Origin: a bacterium
GTDB taxonomy: Bacteria; Planctomycetota; UBA1135; GCA-002686595
DNA length: 39,046 nucleotides
Reading direction: 5' to 3'
NCBI GenBank assembly: GCA_024226735.1
Contig: JAAELL010000029.1
Coordinates: 1-39,046, forward strand
Within the stretch, counting starts at the first letter, position 1; the number at the start of each line of letters is the position of its first letter. The notes under the pieces are model-generated. The model had not been told where the DNA came from. It saw only the letters and a list, made by a program, of their open reading frames with translations, and did no database searches. Positions 1-6,668 of the stretch are shown here, one piece after another. A program made the translations under genes and the position numbers.

Positions 1-1
1 C

Positions 2-76
2 CACCCCGCCAGCCAGGTCGAGGACCTCCTGCCCGCGCGCTGGGCAGAACTTCGCGCCGCGGAAGTGCCGGAGTAG
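2..76 (+). CDS. IS66-type transposase, C-terminal end (partial at window edge)
   Basis: Only the last 24 codons are visible, reading HPASQVEDLLPARW followed by a short tail and a TAG stop. The His-Pro, an acidic/Leu-Leu-Pro motif and a Trp just before the stop resemble the end of IS66-family transposases, where a conserved LLPW-like motif closes the protein. The stretch is too short to prove family membership. The flanking DNA at 77-985 carries another broken transposase, which fits a mobile-element graveyard. An unrelated protein ending by chance in this motif is possible. Confidence 0.4.
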   Translation, partial: HPASQVEDLLPARWAELRAAEVPE

Positions 77-158
77 GCAACCCGGAACCCATCTCAGGGC
101 TTCCAGAGGGGGCTTGGACTGGCCTTCGGACGCTTACGGTGTATCGATCCAGCGCGTA

Positions 159-657
159 CGACGCGATCTCCTCCCAGTGCGCCTCGAGAAGAGTGCGCCT
201 CGAGAAGAGTGCGCCTCGAGAAGAGTGCGCCTCGAGAAGAGTGCGCCTCGAGAAGAGTGCGCCACGACGACGGGCGGTCCGGCGCCGGCTTGATGACGTG
301 CTCCTTCAGCGTCTTCGCGATCGTACTTGGCGCGACGTTGTGGCCGAGGTTCTTCAGCGCGCCCTGTCAACGCAGCGCGAACCGCCACAGCGAGATCGGG
401 TGTCTCCGCAGCGACGAGAGCGTCTTCCAGGACGTCATCGGTTGGCGCGGGCGCCGAACGCCGATCACGGCGGGGGTCGCCGACCTGTCCTTGACACCTG
501 CACCTCTCTCCGAAGATCCTCGCGAGCGGAGGCGTTGTGTCCACGCGCTCGACTTCCTCGATCCGAAGGATCCGGCGTCGATGATCACCGCGAACGAGGT
601 TCGGAACTTCCAGTACTGGTGCCGCATGGGGACGAGTGAGCTGGGTTGGGACTGCAA
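159..657 (-). pseudogene. Degenerate integrase-type (rve/DDE) transposase fragment
   Basis: On the minus strand the frame reads QGALKNLGHNVAPSTIAKT, then a KEH, KPAPDRPSSW and TLLEAHW run. This is the helix-turn-helix to catalytic-domain linker typical of IS3/IS481-like integrases, as I remember the family (G-x-LxNLGHxVxxSTI, then W+TFLxAHW). The frame is broken twice. There is an opal stop at 367-369 where a residue is expected, and a 16-bp tandem expansion at 176-263 inside the TLLEAH motif that destroys the frame before WEEIAS. No DDE core follows, and the sequence below 159 no longer looks like an integrase. The stretch 370-657 is open in the same frame but I do not recognise it as transposase. 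It is non-functional debris. Confidence 0.5.
176..263. repeat. 16-bp tandem repeat, about 5.5 copies
   Basis: Five perfect copies of AGTGCGCCTCGAGAAG (starts 176, 192, 208, 224, 240) plus a half copy (256-263). Each unit contains CTCGAG. On the minus strand a single unit encodes TLLEA-H of the transposase fragment, so the array appears to be a slippage expansion within that dead gene. There are no spacers, so it is not a CRISPR array. Confidence 0.95.
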
Positions 658-985
658 CTACTCCGACGCGATCTCCGTTTGCTTCATGGACTGAGCGACG
701 TACGCGAGCGCGGCACTGGGCCGCGGGGCTTTGGCCTCGCGGCCCCTGTTGGCGTTGGTGCAGGAATCGGGCTGTCGACCGTACCCTGGAGGCCGCTGGA
801 CGGGGTCCGAGGGAGAGCTTGAGTGCGCCCGTGAGATCGCCGAGCTCCCTGCGGGTTAAGGCCCGGGGCACTGCGATCACCCGCCCTGCGAAAGGGCGTC
901 ACGGTTCGATCGGCGACGCGGACGAGTTGACCTCCACGGTACCGCCTGCTCAACTCTGAAGGCCAAGCTCACTCGGAGGTGCTTC
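658..985. other. Unassigned region, no supported gene
   Basis: Short open frames exist on both strands, but their translations are Arg/Pro/Ala-rich and low in recognisable content, and none has a convincing ribosome binding site. It lies between transposase debris and the exported gene at 986. The last 30 bases contain the GGAGG (975-979) that serves the TTG start at 986. No clear promoter hexamers were seen. Confidence 0.5.
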
Positions 986-1449
986 TTGAGACTCCCGATG
1001 CTCGCGCTCGCTTTCGCCGCTGTGGTTCCAGGGCCGCAGCAGGGAGGGAACCTCTCGACTCCCGGATCCTCGTACAGCGCGGGCCCCATGCCCGACTCGA
1101 CACGGTCCGATCTCATTGACGCCGTGCGCAACCTGTACGGTGACTCCGTCGCCGACGAGATGGATCAAAACACGGATGGAGACCCGATTCTGGTCGGTGA
1201 GTATGCGGGCCCCCCCGGTGGCTCCGGGGCGCATGACAAAGACACGATCCTCGTCGACACGAAGGACCGGCAACATCCGACCCTTCGAAGGAGGAACTCT
1301 GTGCCATGCTCAAGAACAACGCCAGTGCGATGATGCAACACGTAGCGACGTGCGAGAGCGGGTCCTGCGATGATCAAACCGTGTTGGCGACGTCGGCTGC
1401 GGGGCTGGCGGCGTTGATCGCCACCTACCAGTGCTGCGAGGAGGATTGA
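986..1449 (+). pseudogene. Small exported protein of unknown function with an apparent frameshift
   Basis: A TTG start at 986 sits 6 bases after GGAGG. The product opens with a signal-like segment (MRLPMLALAFAAVV), then an acidic region containing DAVRNLYGDSVADEMDQN. The frame runs into low-quality sequence after VDTKD and stops at 1331-1333. A clean continuation exists in another frame (SDPSKEELCAMLKNNASAMM, then a Cys-rich tail CESGSCDD...TYQCCEED) ending in TGA at 1447-1449. One missing base near 1267 would join the two into about 154 residues. Alternatively, AAGGAGG at 1288-1294 could initiate a separate 47-residue peptide at ATG 1306. No known family is recognised. It lies 3 bases upstream of the lipoprotein gene and probably forms an operon with it. 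Confidence 0.5.
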
Positions 1450-1452
1450 GGA

Positions 1453-2367
1453 ATGCGCCTTTCGACGACAGTAGCTCCCGTGTGCGGAACAAGCCTGGTA
1501 GTCCTGGCGTGCAGATCGCGAACTGCGACGATCAACGACGCGGTCGAACCGGGCGCGGCGCCGAGTGCGACGTCCCACCCCGCGGAGGACCTGGACGTCC
1601 AATACGCGCTAGGGGAGTACCCCTTCGACGATCGCATGATCCTCGAGGCGCGCAACTTCCCGATCCCTGTTCCCGGTGTCGGTGGCAACGTCAACATCGA
1701 CCTCTCGACCGGCAAGCTCGTCTTCCGGTGGGCCGTGACGTTCAGCGACGGACACTTCAAGGCGAGCTTCCAGGAAGAGTCGACCTCGTTCATTCCCTCC
1801 GAATTCAGCGTCCTGGACGACGCACACGTCGTCGTTGCGGGCAAGACGACCTCCGGCCACATCGTGGTCGAGAGATGGAAGCTCCGATATCCACCGATTC
1901 CCTCGGTCATCTTCTCGGCTCAACAAACCGCCGTCTATCCCGACTACCGCGTCACGGTCGTGCAAAAGACCGTCGTGTACGACCACCTCGATCCCAGCGC
2001 CGACTTCATTCGGGCGATGTGGAAACTCGAGGAGACAGTGGACCGCCTGCTCGTCGCAATGAATACGGCTGGTGGCGTCCACATGCTCGACGTAGCGACC
2101 GGAACGATGACTGAGATTCTCTCGCCCGCCCAGGTGCCCACAGTTCAGAGCGTCCGATGGAGCAATCGATGGTCGGCGGAGCATGCCGACTTCGGTTCTG
2201 TCTATTTCTTGGACTACACGATTGCCAACAACTTTGCCCAAGCCCCGTTCGTGCTCATGGACACGGATTCGAACGGGACGATCGATACGTGGCATCAGAT
2301 GACCGATTTCGTCGAGTACGAGGCGTATGGGTTCAAGGATCACACGAAGTTCTTGACGATTCACTAG
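1453..2367 (+). CDS. Putative lipoprotein of unknown function
   Basis: 304 residues. The ATG is preceded by GAGGAGG at 1438-1444 with 8-base spacing. The N-terminus has a hydrophobic segment ending VVLAC, a plausible lipobox with Cys20, so the mature protein is probably membrane-anchored outside the cytoplasm. The rest is rich in alternating beta-type segments (for example HIVVERWKLRYPP and FGSVYFLDYT) and carries a DTDSNGTIDTW loop like a calcium-binding loop (near residues 272-282). This suggests a beta-propeller or beta-sandwich protein, but I cannot name a family. The TAG stop lies within the first bases of the CTAG-bounded inverted repeat at 2364-2545, so the natural C-terminus may have been cut off by that element. 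Probably co-transcribed with 986-1449. Confidence 0.7.
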   Translation: MRLSTTVAPVCGTSLVVLACRSRTATINDAVEPGAAPSATSHPAEDLDVQYALGEYPFDDRMILEARNFPIPVPGVGGNVNIDLSTGKLVFRWAVTFSDGHFKASFQEESTSFIPSEFSVLDDAHVVVAGKTTSGHIVVERWKLRYPPIPSVIFSAQQTAVYPDYRVTVVQKTVVYDHLDPSADFIRAMWKLEETVDRLLVAMNTAGGVHMLDVATGTMTEILSPAQVPTVQSVRWSNRWSAEHADFGSVYFLDYTIANNFAQAPFVLMDTDSNGTIDTWHQMTDFVEYEAYGFKDHTKFLTIH

Positions 2368-2545
2368 CCCGGACTATTCATCAGCATTGCGCCAGAGTCG
2401 TCCAAGTCCGTCGTGCTCGTGCCTTTGCGTCGATCGCCCCGCAGTCGGGGTCTCTGCGCCCCGTCGAGGACGCGATCGGCACAAAGGTGCGGGCACGGCG
2501 GACTTGGGCGGCTCTGGCGCAATGCTGATGAATAATCCGGGCTAG
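2364..2545. repeat. 182-bp near-palindrome bounded by CTAG (MITE-like)
   Basis: Two arms of about 73 bp (2364-2436 and 2473-2545) are inverted copies of each other around a 36-bp centre. I count about nine differences, all transitions, and most would form G-U pairs in plus-strand RNA. The ends read CTAGCCCGGACTATTCATCA and, inverted, CTAGCCCGGATTATTCATCA. The terminal CTAG supplies the stop codon of the lipoprotein on the plus strand and of the Kelch fragment on the minus strand. No transposase is encoded inside. It could be a non-autonomous transposable element, or act as a strong bidirectional transcription terminator. Confidence 0.9.
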
Positions 2546-2799
2546 AGGTCGCTGAAGCCGACGGTCGTCGCCGTGAGCTGGCTGCGCGGGACCGAGAGTG
2601 CTGCGACTGACCAGGTGCCAGTGGTGTCGTCGTAGATATCGACGACGTCCGTGTAGTAGCCACCCGCGATGATCGCCTTGGTTCCGACGCTCGTCGCGGC
2701 CGACAACGTACGCGGGGACATGAGCGACGCCGTCGACCAGGCGTCGCGGCAAGGAAGATAGTCGACAATCGCGAGACGAGAGTCATGGCCGCCCTCGGG
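2542..2799 (-). pseudogene. Kelch-repeat protein, 3' remnant
   Basis: An open minus-strand frame of about 85 codons without a start reads DAWSTASLMSPRTLSAATS, then GTKAIIAGG, then VDIYDDTTGTWS and LSVPRSQLTATTVG. The S-x-PR, GG and (V)D(I)YD-x-TTGTW spacing is that of consecutive Kelch / galactose-oxidase-like blades. Upstream the frame closes at a stop (2800-2802) with no start codon, and downstream it ends at the TAG given by the CTAG of the palindromic element. A complete Kelch protein needs several more blades, so this is a fragment of an exported beta-propeller protein left after deletion and insertion. The identification as Kelch-like is fairly firm; the original function is not recoverable. 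Confidence 0.6.
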
Positions 2800-2861
2800 C
2801 TAAGGACCTGCAGCAACTCTCCGACTGGACGCGATCGCTCCGCGCTCCGCAACTGGAGCGG

Positions 2862-3680
2862 TCACGACGGCTTGCGCAGGACGATGTCGACGACGACGGG
2901 TGTGTAACAAAAGCCGATGCGCTCCGTGCTCAGGTGTGACCATTCGGCTCGGAACACATCGAGCTCTTCGCTAGCGAACAGCCCCTTCTTCACGAGCTTG
3001 GGTAGGTAGCTGTGCAGAAACTTGCCGATCCAACGCCACTCGAGCGAGCCCACGCGACCCGTCCGCGCGATCGGACGCAGGTGTTCGACGACGAGCCCGC
3101 ACGCTTCGGCGGCCGCGGGCAGGATTTCGCCGACGTCGATCGTTCCTTCGCTCTCGTGCCAGCTCCGCATGCACGCCTCGACGGCCCGGTCGTGGATGGG
3201 GCTGCGAGGGATCAACTTCATCGCGCCCCAGTCGATGTAGTCTTGCAGCGCGACGACGCCGCCCGGCTTCAAGCTGCGCGCGACGGGAGCGAGTGCCGCC
3301 TCTACGTCGCGCACCCAGCAAAAGAGCCAACGCGCGTAGGCTGCGTCGACCGATCCGGGCTCGAGATCGAGCATCTCGATCGCTCCGTGGCTCGGCTCGA
3401 CCTGGGCCAGACCACGCCGCTCGCGCTCGGCCGTCAGGAACTCGAGAAAGCGTGCACTCTCGTCACACGCGATCACGCGCCCCTCGGAACCGACGACGTG
3501 CGCGAGGTCGAACGAAGTGAAGCCCGGACCGCAGCCGAGGTCGAGGACCGTGTCGCCGCCGCGCAGCCCGGCACGCTCCCACAACGCATGTGCCTGTTGG
3601 ACCCAGACTTCGTGTTGGAAACGCAAGCGACGCGTCTCGGCGGAGTCCGTTCCCAGGATGTACTCGGCTTCTTCGGTCAT
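2862..3680 (-). CDS. SAM-dependent class I methyltransferase
   Basis: 272 residues from ATG 3680. The open frame extends further upstream, but the extra residues are Arg-rich and cross the divergent promoter region. The Rossmann motif I is VLDLGCGPGF (residues 45-54), followed by the acidic motif II region VIACDESARFLEFL (69-82), and a later LKPGGVVALQDYIDW typical of small-molecule methyltransferases. The substrate cannot be read from the sequence. The C-terminal half (WRWIGKFLHSYLPKLVKKG) may form the substrate lid. It is divergent from the SDR gene at 3764 with 83 bases between them. Cytoplasmic; no signal peptide. Confidence 0.85.
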   Translation of the reverse strand: MTEEAEYILGTDSAETRRLRFQHEVWVQQAHALWERAGLRGGDTVLDLGCGPGFTSFDLAHVVGSEGRVIACDESARFLEFLTAERERRGLAQVEPSHGAIEMLDLEPGSVDAAYARWLFCWVRDVEAALAPVARSLKPGGVVALQDYIDWGAMKLIPRSPIHDRAVEACMRSWHESEGTIDVGEILPAAAEACGLVVEHLRPIARTGRVGSLEWRWIGKFLHSYLPKLVKKGLFASEELDVFRAEWSHLSTERIGFCYTPVVVDIVLRKPS

Positions 3681-3763
3681 GGGGCGACGGTATCCGCGGG
3701 CCAGGGTCATTCGTCTCGATACGGTAGGCGTTATCCTCACTCGCGAACCACCGGAGGAAAGAC
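3681..3763. promoter_or_regulatory. Divergent intergenic region (methyltransferase / SDR)
   Basis: 83 bases that must hold both promoters. GGAGGAAAGAC immediately precedes the SDR ATG and is a strong ribosome binding site. I see no confident -35/-10 pair or operator palindrome. Confidence 0.4.
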
Positions 3764-4465
3764 ATGGAACTCGAGAACAAGCGTGCCCTCGTGACGGGCG
3801 GAAGCAGCGGTATCGGCTACGCGATCGCCGCAAACCTCGTCGAGGCCGGCTGTAAGGTTGCGATCAATGGGCGCGACGAGGCCCGGCTCGCGCGGGCGGC
3901 GGCCGAGCTCGGCGCCGAAGCCCTCCCCGGCGACGTCGGCGTCGAGGCGGATGCGGAGCGCATTGTCGGGGAGTTCGCCGTTCGACACGGAGGCATCGAC
4001 ATCCTGATCAACAACGCCGGCTTCGGCCGCTTCGCGCCGCTGCTGGAGACCAAGACGAGCGACTTCGAGGATGTGCTGCGGACGAACGTGATCGGCGCTT
4101 TCTTGGTGGGGCGCGCAGCCGCCCGACACATGGTGGAACAGCGCTCGGGCACGATCGTCAACATCGCCTCGACCGCGGCATTGAAGGGCTTTCCGGGCGG
4201 CACCGCGTACGCGACTTCGAAGTTCGCGCTGCGCGGGATGACCGAGTGCTGGCGGGAGGAGCTGCGGCGCTCGGATGTGCGCGTGATCTTGGTGAATCCG
4301 AGCGAGGTGCAAACGGAGTTTGCAGCCCGGGCGGGGTACGAGAAGGAGTTGTCGGAGAAGAAGTTGAGGGCGGAGGAGATCGCGGTTGCCGTGCGGGGCG
4401 TGCTGGTGATGGACGAGAGGGGGTTCGTCCCCGAGTTGGCGGTGTTTGCGACGAACCCCTTCTGA
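3764..4465 (+). CDS. Short-chain dehydrogenase/reductase (SDR family)
   Basis: 233 residues, a normal classical SDR length. The cofactor motif is TGGSSGIG (residues 11-18), followed by NNAG (83-86), Asn108, catalytic Ser136 in NIAS, and Tyr149-x-x-x-Lys153 in YATSK, so the full Asn-Ser-Tyr-Lys tetrad is present. INGRDEAR after beta-2 (Arg37) suggests NADP(H) preference. VNPSEVQTEF matches the usual P-G-x-V-x-T segment in altered form. It is an NAD(P)-dependent oxidoreductase, probably of the FabG-like or sepiapterin-reductase-like group; the substrate is unknown. A strong GGAGG lies just upstream. It converges with the P450 remnant, with 32 bases between the stops. Confidence 0.9.
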   Translation: MELENKRALVTGGSSGIGYAIAANLVEAGCKVAINGRDEARLARAAAELGAEALPGDVGVEADAERIVGEFAVRHGGIDILINNAGFGRFAPLLETKTSDFEDVLRTNVIGAFLVGRAAARHMVEQRSGTIVNIASTAALKGFPGGTAYATSKFALRGMTECWREELRRSDVRVILVNPSEVQTEFAARAGYEKELSEKKLRAEEIAVAVRGVLVMDERGFVPELAVFATNPF

Positions 4466-4497
4466 TCCGAAGAGAACGGTTTCTCCTCCTACCGGAT

Positions 4498-4890
4498 TCA
4501 GCTCACCCCAATCCCCTGATCCACCAGGTACCTCTGCGGATACGCCTTACCGAACTCCACCGCGCTGCGCACTTCGACACCCGGCAACAGGATCACCTGC
4601 CGCACCATCTCCGGGATCATCACCATCCCGACATGCTTCCCCAGGCACTCGTGCAGCCCGTAACCGAAATGGAAGTAGTTCTCGAACGGTCGCGTCGCAT
4701 CGAACTCATCCGGGTTCGGGAAGAACCCCTCGTCGAACATGGCCGACCAGATCAGCGGCAAGACCGCCGTGCCTGGCTTCAGCCTCGTCTCGCGCTCCGT
4801 GCCGCGGGCGATCACGTGCTCGGTCTTGGTCACGCGGAACAGGTACGGCGCGATCGGATCAACCCGGCCCGCGCCCAGGGGGTGCAGGCG
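4498..4890 (-). pseudogene. Cytochrome P450, C-terminal stub only
   Basis: About 130 C-terminal residues are intact. They include RLHPLGAG (which may correspond to the P450 ExxR/PxxxR region), a W-S-A-M-F-D-E-G-F-F-P-N-P-D-E-F segment, and the heme loop FHFGYGLHECLGKHVG with the cysteine thiolate. The rest of the roughly 400-residue enzyme is absent: further upstream the frame runs antisense through the DUF455 gene and the translation becomes Arg-rich. The remnant is probably the result of a deletion that joined the P450 tail to the DUF455 region. Its open frame continues through 5775 only by chance in GC-rich DNA. No start codon or ribosome binding site supports expression. Confidence 0.65.
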
Positions 4891-4935
4891 AATGGTGGAA
4901 CGCGCGTTCGCGTTCCGCGCCGGTTCAGCGCTAAC

Positions 4936-5793
4936 ATGCCGAGCGACTTGGCGCGCGAACAGAAGTGGGAAGCACCCCCGGCGGGGACGGTCGAGCTCTG
5001 GTGCTGGGAGCTCGTCACGAGCGATCGTCTCACCGACAAGCTCACACCGCCGCAAGTGCCAAACCTGCGGGTCGAGGCGAGCTGGGAGGTAGCGCCCCCC
5101 GTGCGCCGGATCGACGCGCCCGGTCGACCCGCCGAGCTCGAGATCACGCGCCGCAGTCCGCGTACCCCCGGGGCGGGGGCGCTCGCCCGACAGGAGGCGC
5201 GCGCGAACCTCGTGCACACCTTTCTGCACCACGAGCTGCAGGCCGCCGAGCTGTTCGCGTGGGCCGTGCTCGCGTTTCCGGACACCCCACGGGCTTTCCG
5301 GCGCGGCCTGGTGCGGCTGGCGCACGAGGAGCTCGAGCACCTGTCGTTCTACGAGTGTCACTTGCGCACGCTCGGCGCGACGTTCGGCGACTACCCGGTG
5401 CGCGACTGGTTTTGGAAGCGCGTTCCGACGTGCGCCGATCCGGTCGCGTTCGTCGCGCTGCTCGGCATCGGCCTCGAAGGCGCGAATCTCGATCACAGCG
5501 TGCGTTTCGCGGCGCTCTTCCGTGCGGCCGGTGACGAGGCCGGCGCGCGCATACTGGAACGGGTCGAGCGCGAGGAAGTCGGCCACGTCGCGTTCGCCCG
5601 GCGCTGGTTCGCGCACTTCGCGGGCACGTTCGACTACGGCCGCTGGGCCGCGGCGCTTCCGGCTCCCCTGACTCCGGCCATCCTGCAGGGACGTCCACTG
5701 AACCGCGCTGCGCGGCTCGCTGCTGGGCTCGACAGCGACTTTCTCGAGCGACTCGCGGGCGAGCCGCCCACCCACGTCGGGAAGCGTCCATGA
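4936..5793 (+). CDS. DUF455 family ferritin-like protein
   Basis: 285 residues from ATG 4936. The longer open frame upstream is antisense to the P450 stub. It matches the DUF455 family by its ferritin-like pattern: HHELQAAELFAWAVLAFPD (98-116), HEELEHLSFYE (130-140), GLEGANLDHS (179-188) and EREEVGHVAF (211-220). The Glu and Glu-x-x-His residues (E100, E132/H135, E181, E214/H217) could bind a di-iron centre, as in ferritin-like oxidases. Its biochemical role is not established. The stop overlaps the next start in ATGA, so it is translationally coupled to the ATP-grasp-like gene and then the sulfatase. No obvious Shine-Dalgarno precedes the start. Confidence 0.8.
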   Translation: MPSDLAREQKWEAPPAGTVELWCWELVTSDRLTDKLTPPQVPNLRVEASWEVAPPVRRIDAPGRPAELEITRRSPRTPGAGALARQEARANLVHTFLHHELQAAELFAWAVLAFPDTPRAFRRGLVRLAHEELEHLSFYECHLRTLGATFGDYPVRDWFWKRVPTCADPVAFVALLGIGLEGANLDHSVRFAALFRAAGDEAGARILERVEREEVGHVAFARRWFAHFAGTFDYGRWAAALPAPLTPAILQGRPLNRAARLAAGLDSDFLERLAGEPPTHVGKRP

Positions 5794-6668
5794 GTCAGCG
5801 CCGCGCGTGGGCGCTCAACCTCGACGCGGAGCAAGAGCTCGCCGCGCGCGGACCCTACACACGGTCCGCGAGCCTCGAGGCGACCGTCGCGCGGGCACGC
5901 GTGGGCTTGATCGGCGGCCTCGTGCGGCGCGATGACGTCGTGGTCGACCAGGGGACCGAGGCCCACGGCCTGCTCGGATTCGCGTGGTGCCCGACGCCGC
6001 GTGCCCTCGCCTCGCTCGAACGCGCGGGCGCTGCCCTGCCCGCCGCGCCGAGCCTCGCGGTCCTGCGTGACGTGAACGCCCGCACGTTCGCCGCGCGTTT
6101 GGCCGGCGGTGGACTCGACAAGCGCGTCGTGTCGAGTGCGCAAGAGCTCGAGCCGATGCTCGCCGGGCCGTCGCCGACATCGGCGTGGCTCGTGCGCCGC
6201 CCCTTCGGCGCGGCGGGCCGCGGGCGGCGACGCGTCCCGGCCGCGCGAGCTTCGGACGACGACGCGCGCTGGCTCGCGGCCGGCCTGCGCGACGGGCCGC
6301 TGGTCGTCGAGCCTTGGGTCGAGGTCGAGCTGGAGGTCGCGCGCCACGGATGGATCGAGATGGACGGACACGTCGAGCTCGGCCCGCCGTGCGTGCAGCG
6401 CGTCGACGCGCGAGGCGCCTGGCGCGAGACGCGGCGCGCGGAGGTTGGCGAGCTGACGACCGATGAGTGCGCGGCGAGCGACCAGGCGATTGGGATCGCA
6501 GCCGAGGCGCTCGTGCGCGCGGGTTACTTCGGCCCGTTCGGCGTCGACGCCTTCCGCTACCGCATCGAGCAGGTGGCCGCGTTCCAGCCCCTGTCCGAGA
6601 TCAACGCGCGCTTCACGATGGGTTGGGAGACGGGGATGGGCTCTCCGCCGCATAGAATCGGGCCATGA
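5790..6668 (+). CDS. ATP-grasp-like protein of unknown function
   Basis: 292 residues. The C-terminal half has ATP-grasp features: WLVRRPFGAAGRGRRR (a Lys/Arg-Gly-rich phosphate loop, about residues 131-146), GPLVVEPWVEVELEV (the E-P-W-hydrophobic segment after the adenine loop), GYFGPFGVDAFRY, and PLSEINARFTMGW, where EINAR replaces the usual E-x-N-x-R magnesium-binding motif. It may ligate an amine to a carboxylate, but the substrate is unknown. It overlaps its neighbours by 4 bases on both sides (ATGA), so it is made stoichiometrically with DUF455 and the sulfatase. No signal peptide; cytoplasmic. Confidence 0.6.
   Translation: MSQRRAWALNLDAEQELAARGPYTRSASLEATVARARVGLIGGLVRRDDVVVDQGTEAHGLLGFAWCPTPRALASLERAGAALPAAPSLAVLRDVNARTFAARLAGGGLDKRVVSSAQELEPMLAGPSPTSAWLVRRPFGAAGRGRRRVPAARASDDDARWLAAGLRDGPLVVEPWVEVELEVARHGWIEMDGHVELGPPCVQRVDARGAWRETRRAEVGELTTDECAASDQAIGIAAEALVRAGYFGPFGVDAFRYRIEQVAAFQPLSEINARFTMGWETGMGSPPHRIGP

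Noticed and set aside
176..263. Possible CRISPR array
   Set aside because: The copies are contiguous 16-bp units without spacers and no cas genes are present.
2364..2852. 162-codon minus-strand open frame
   Set aside because: It overlaps the palindrome and the Kelch remnant in another frame; its composition is Arg/Ser-rich and not protein-like.
4246..4935. N-terminal extension of the DUF455 gene
   Set aside because: It would run through the SDR gene's 3' part and antisense to the P450 stub, and its translation has no family resemblance. The start at 4936 fits the protein.
4498..5775. A single 425-codon minus-strand frame containing the P450 tail
   Set aside because: Only the final ~130 codons look like P450. 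The rest is Arg/Pro-rich and antisense to the well-supported DUF455 gene.
4936..6668. Natural-product (RiPP) cluster based on di-iron plus ATP-grasp genes
   Set aside because: No precursor peptide, exporter or protease gene is next to them; the evidence supports only a putative modification operon.
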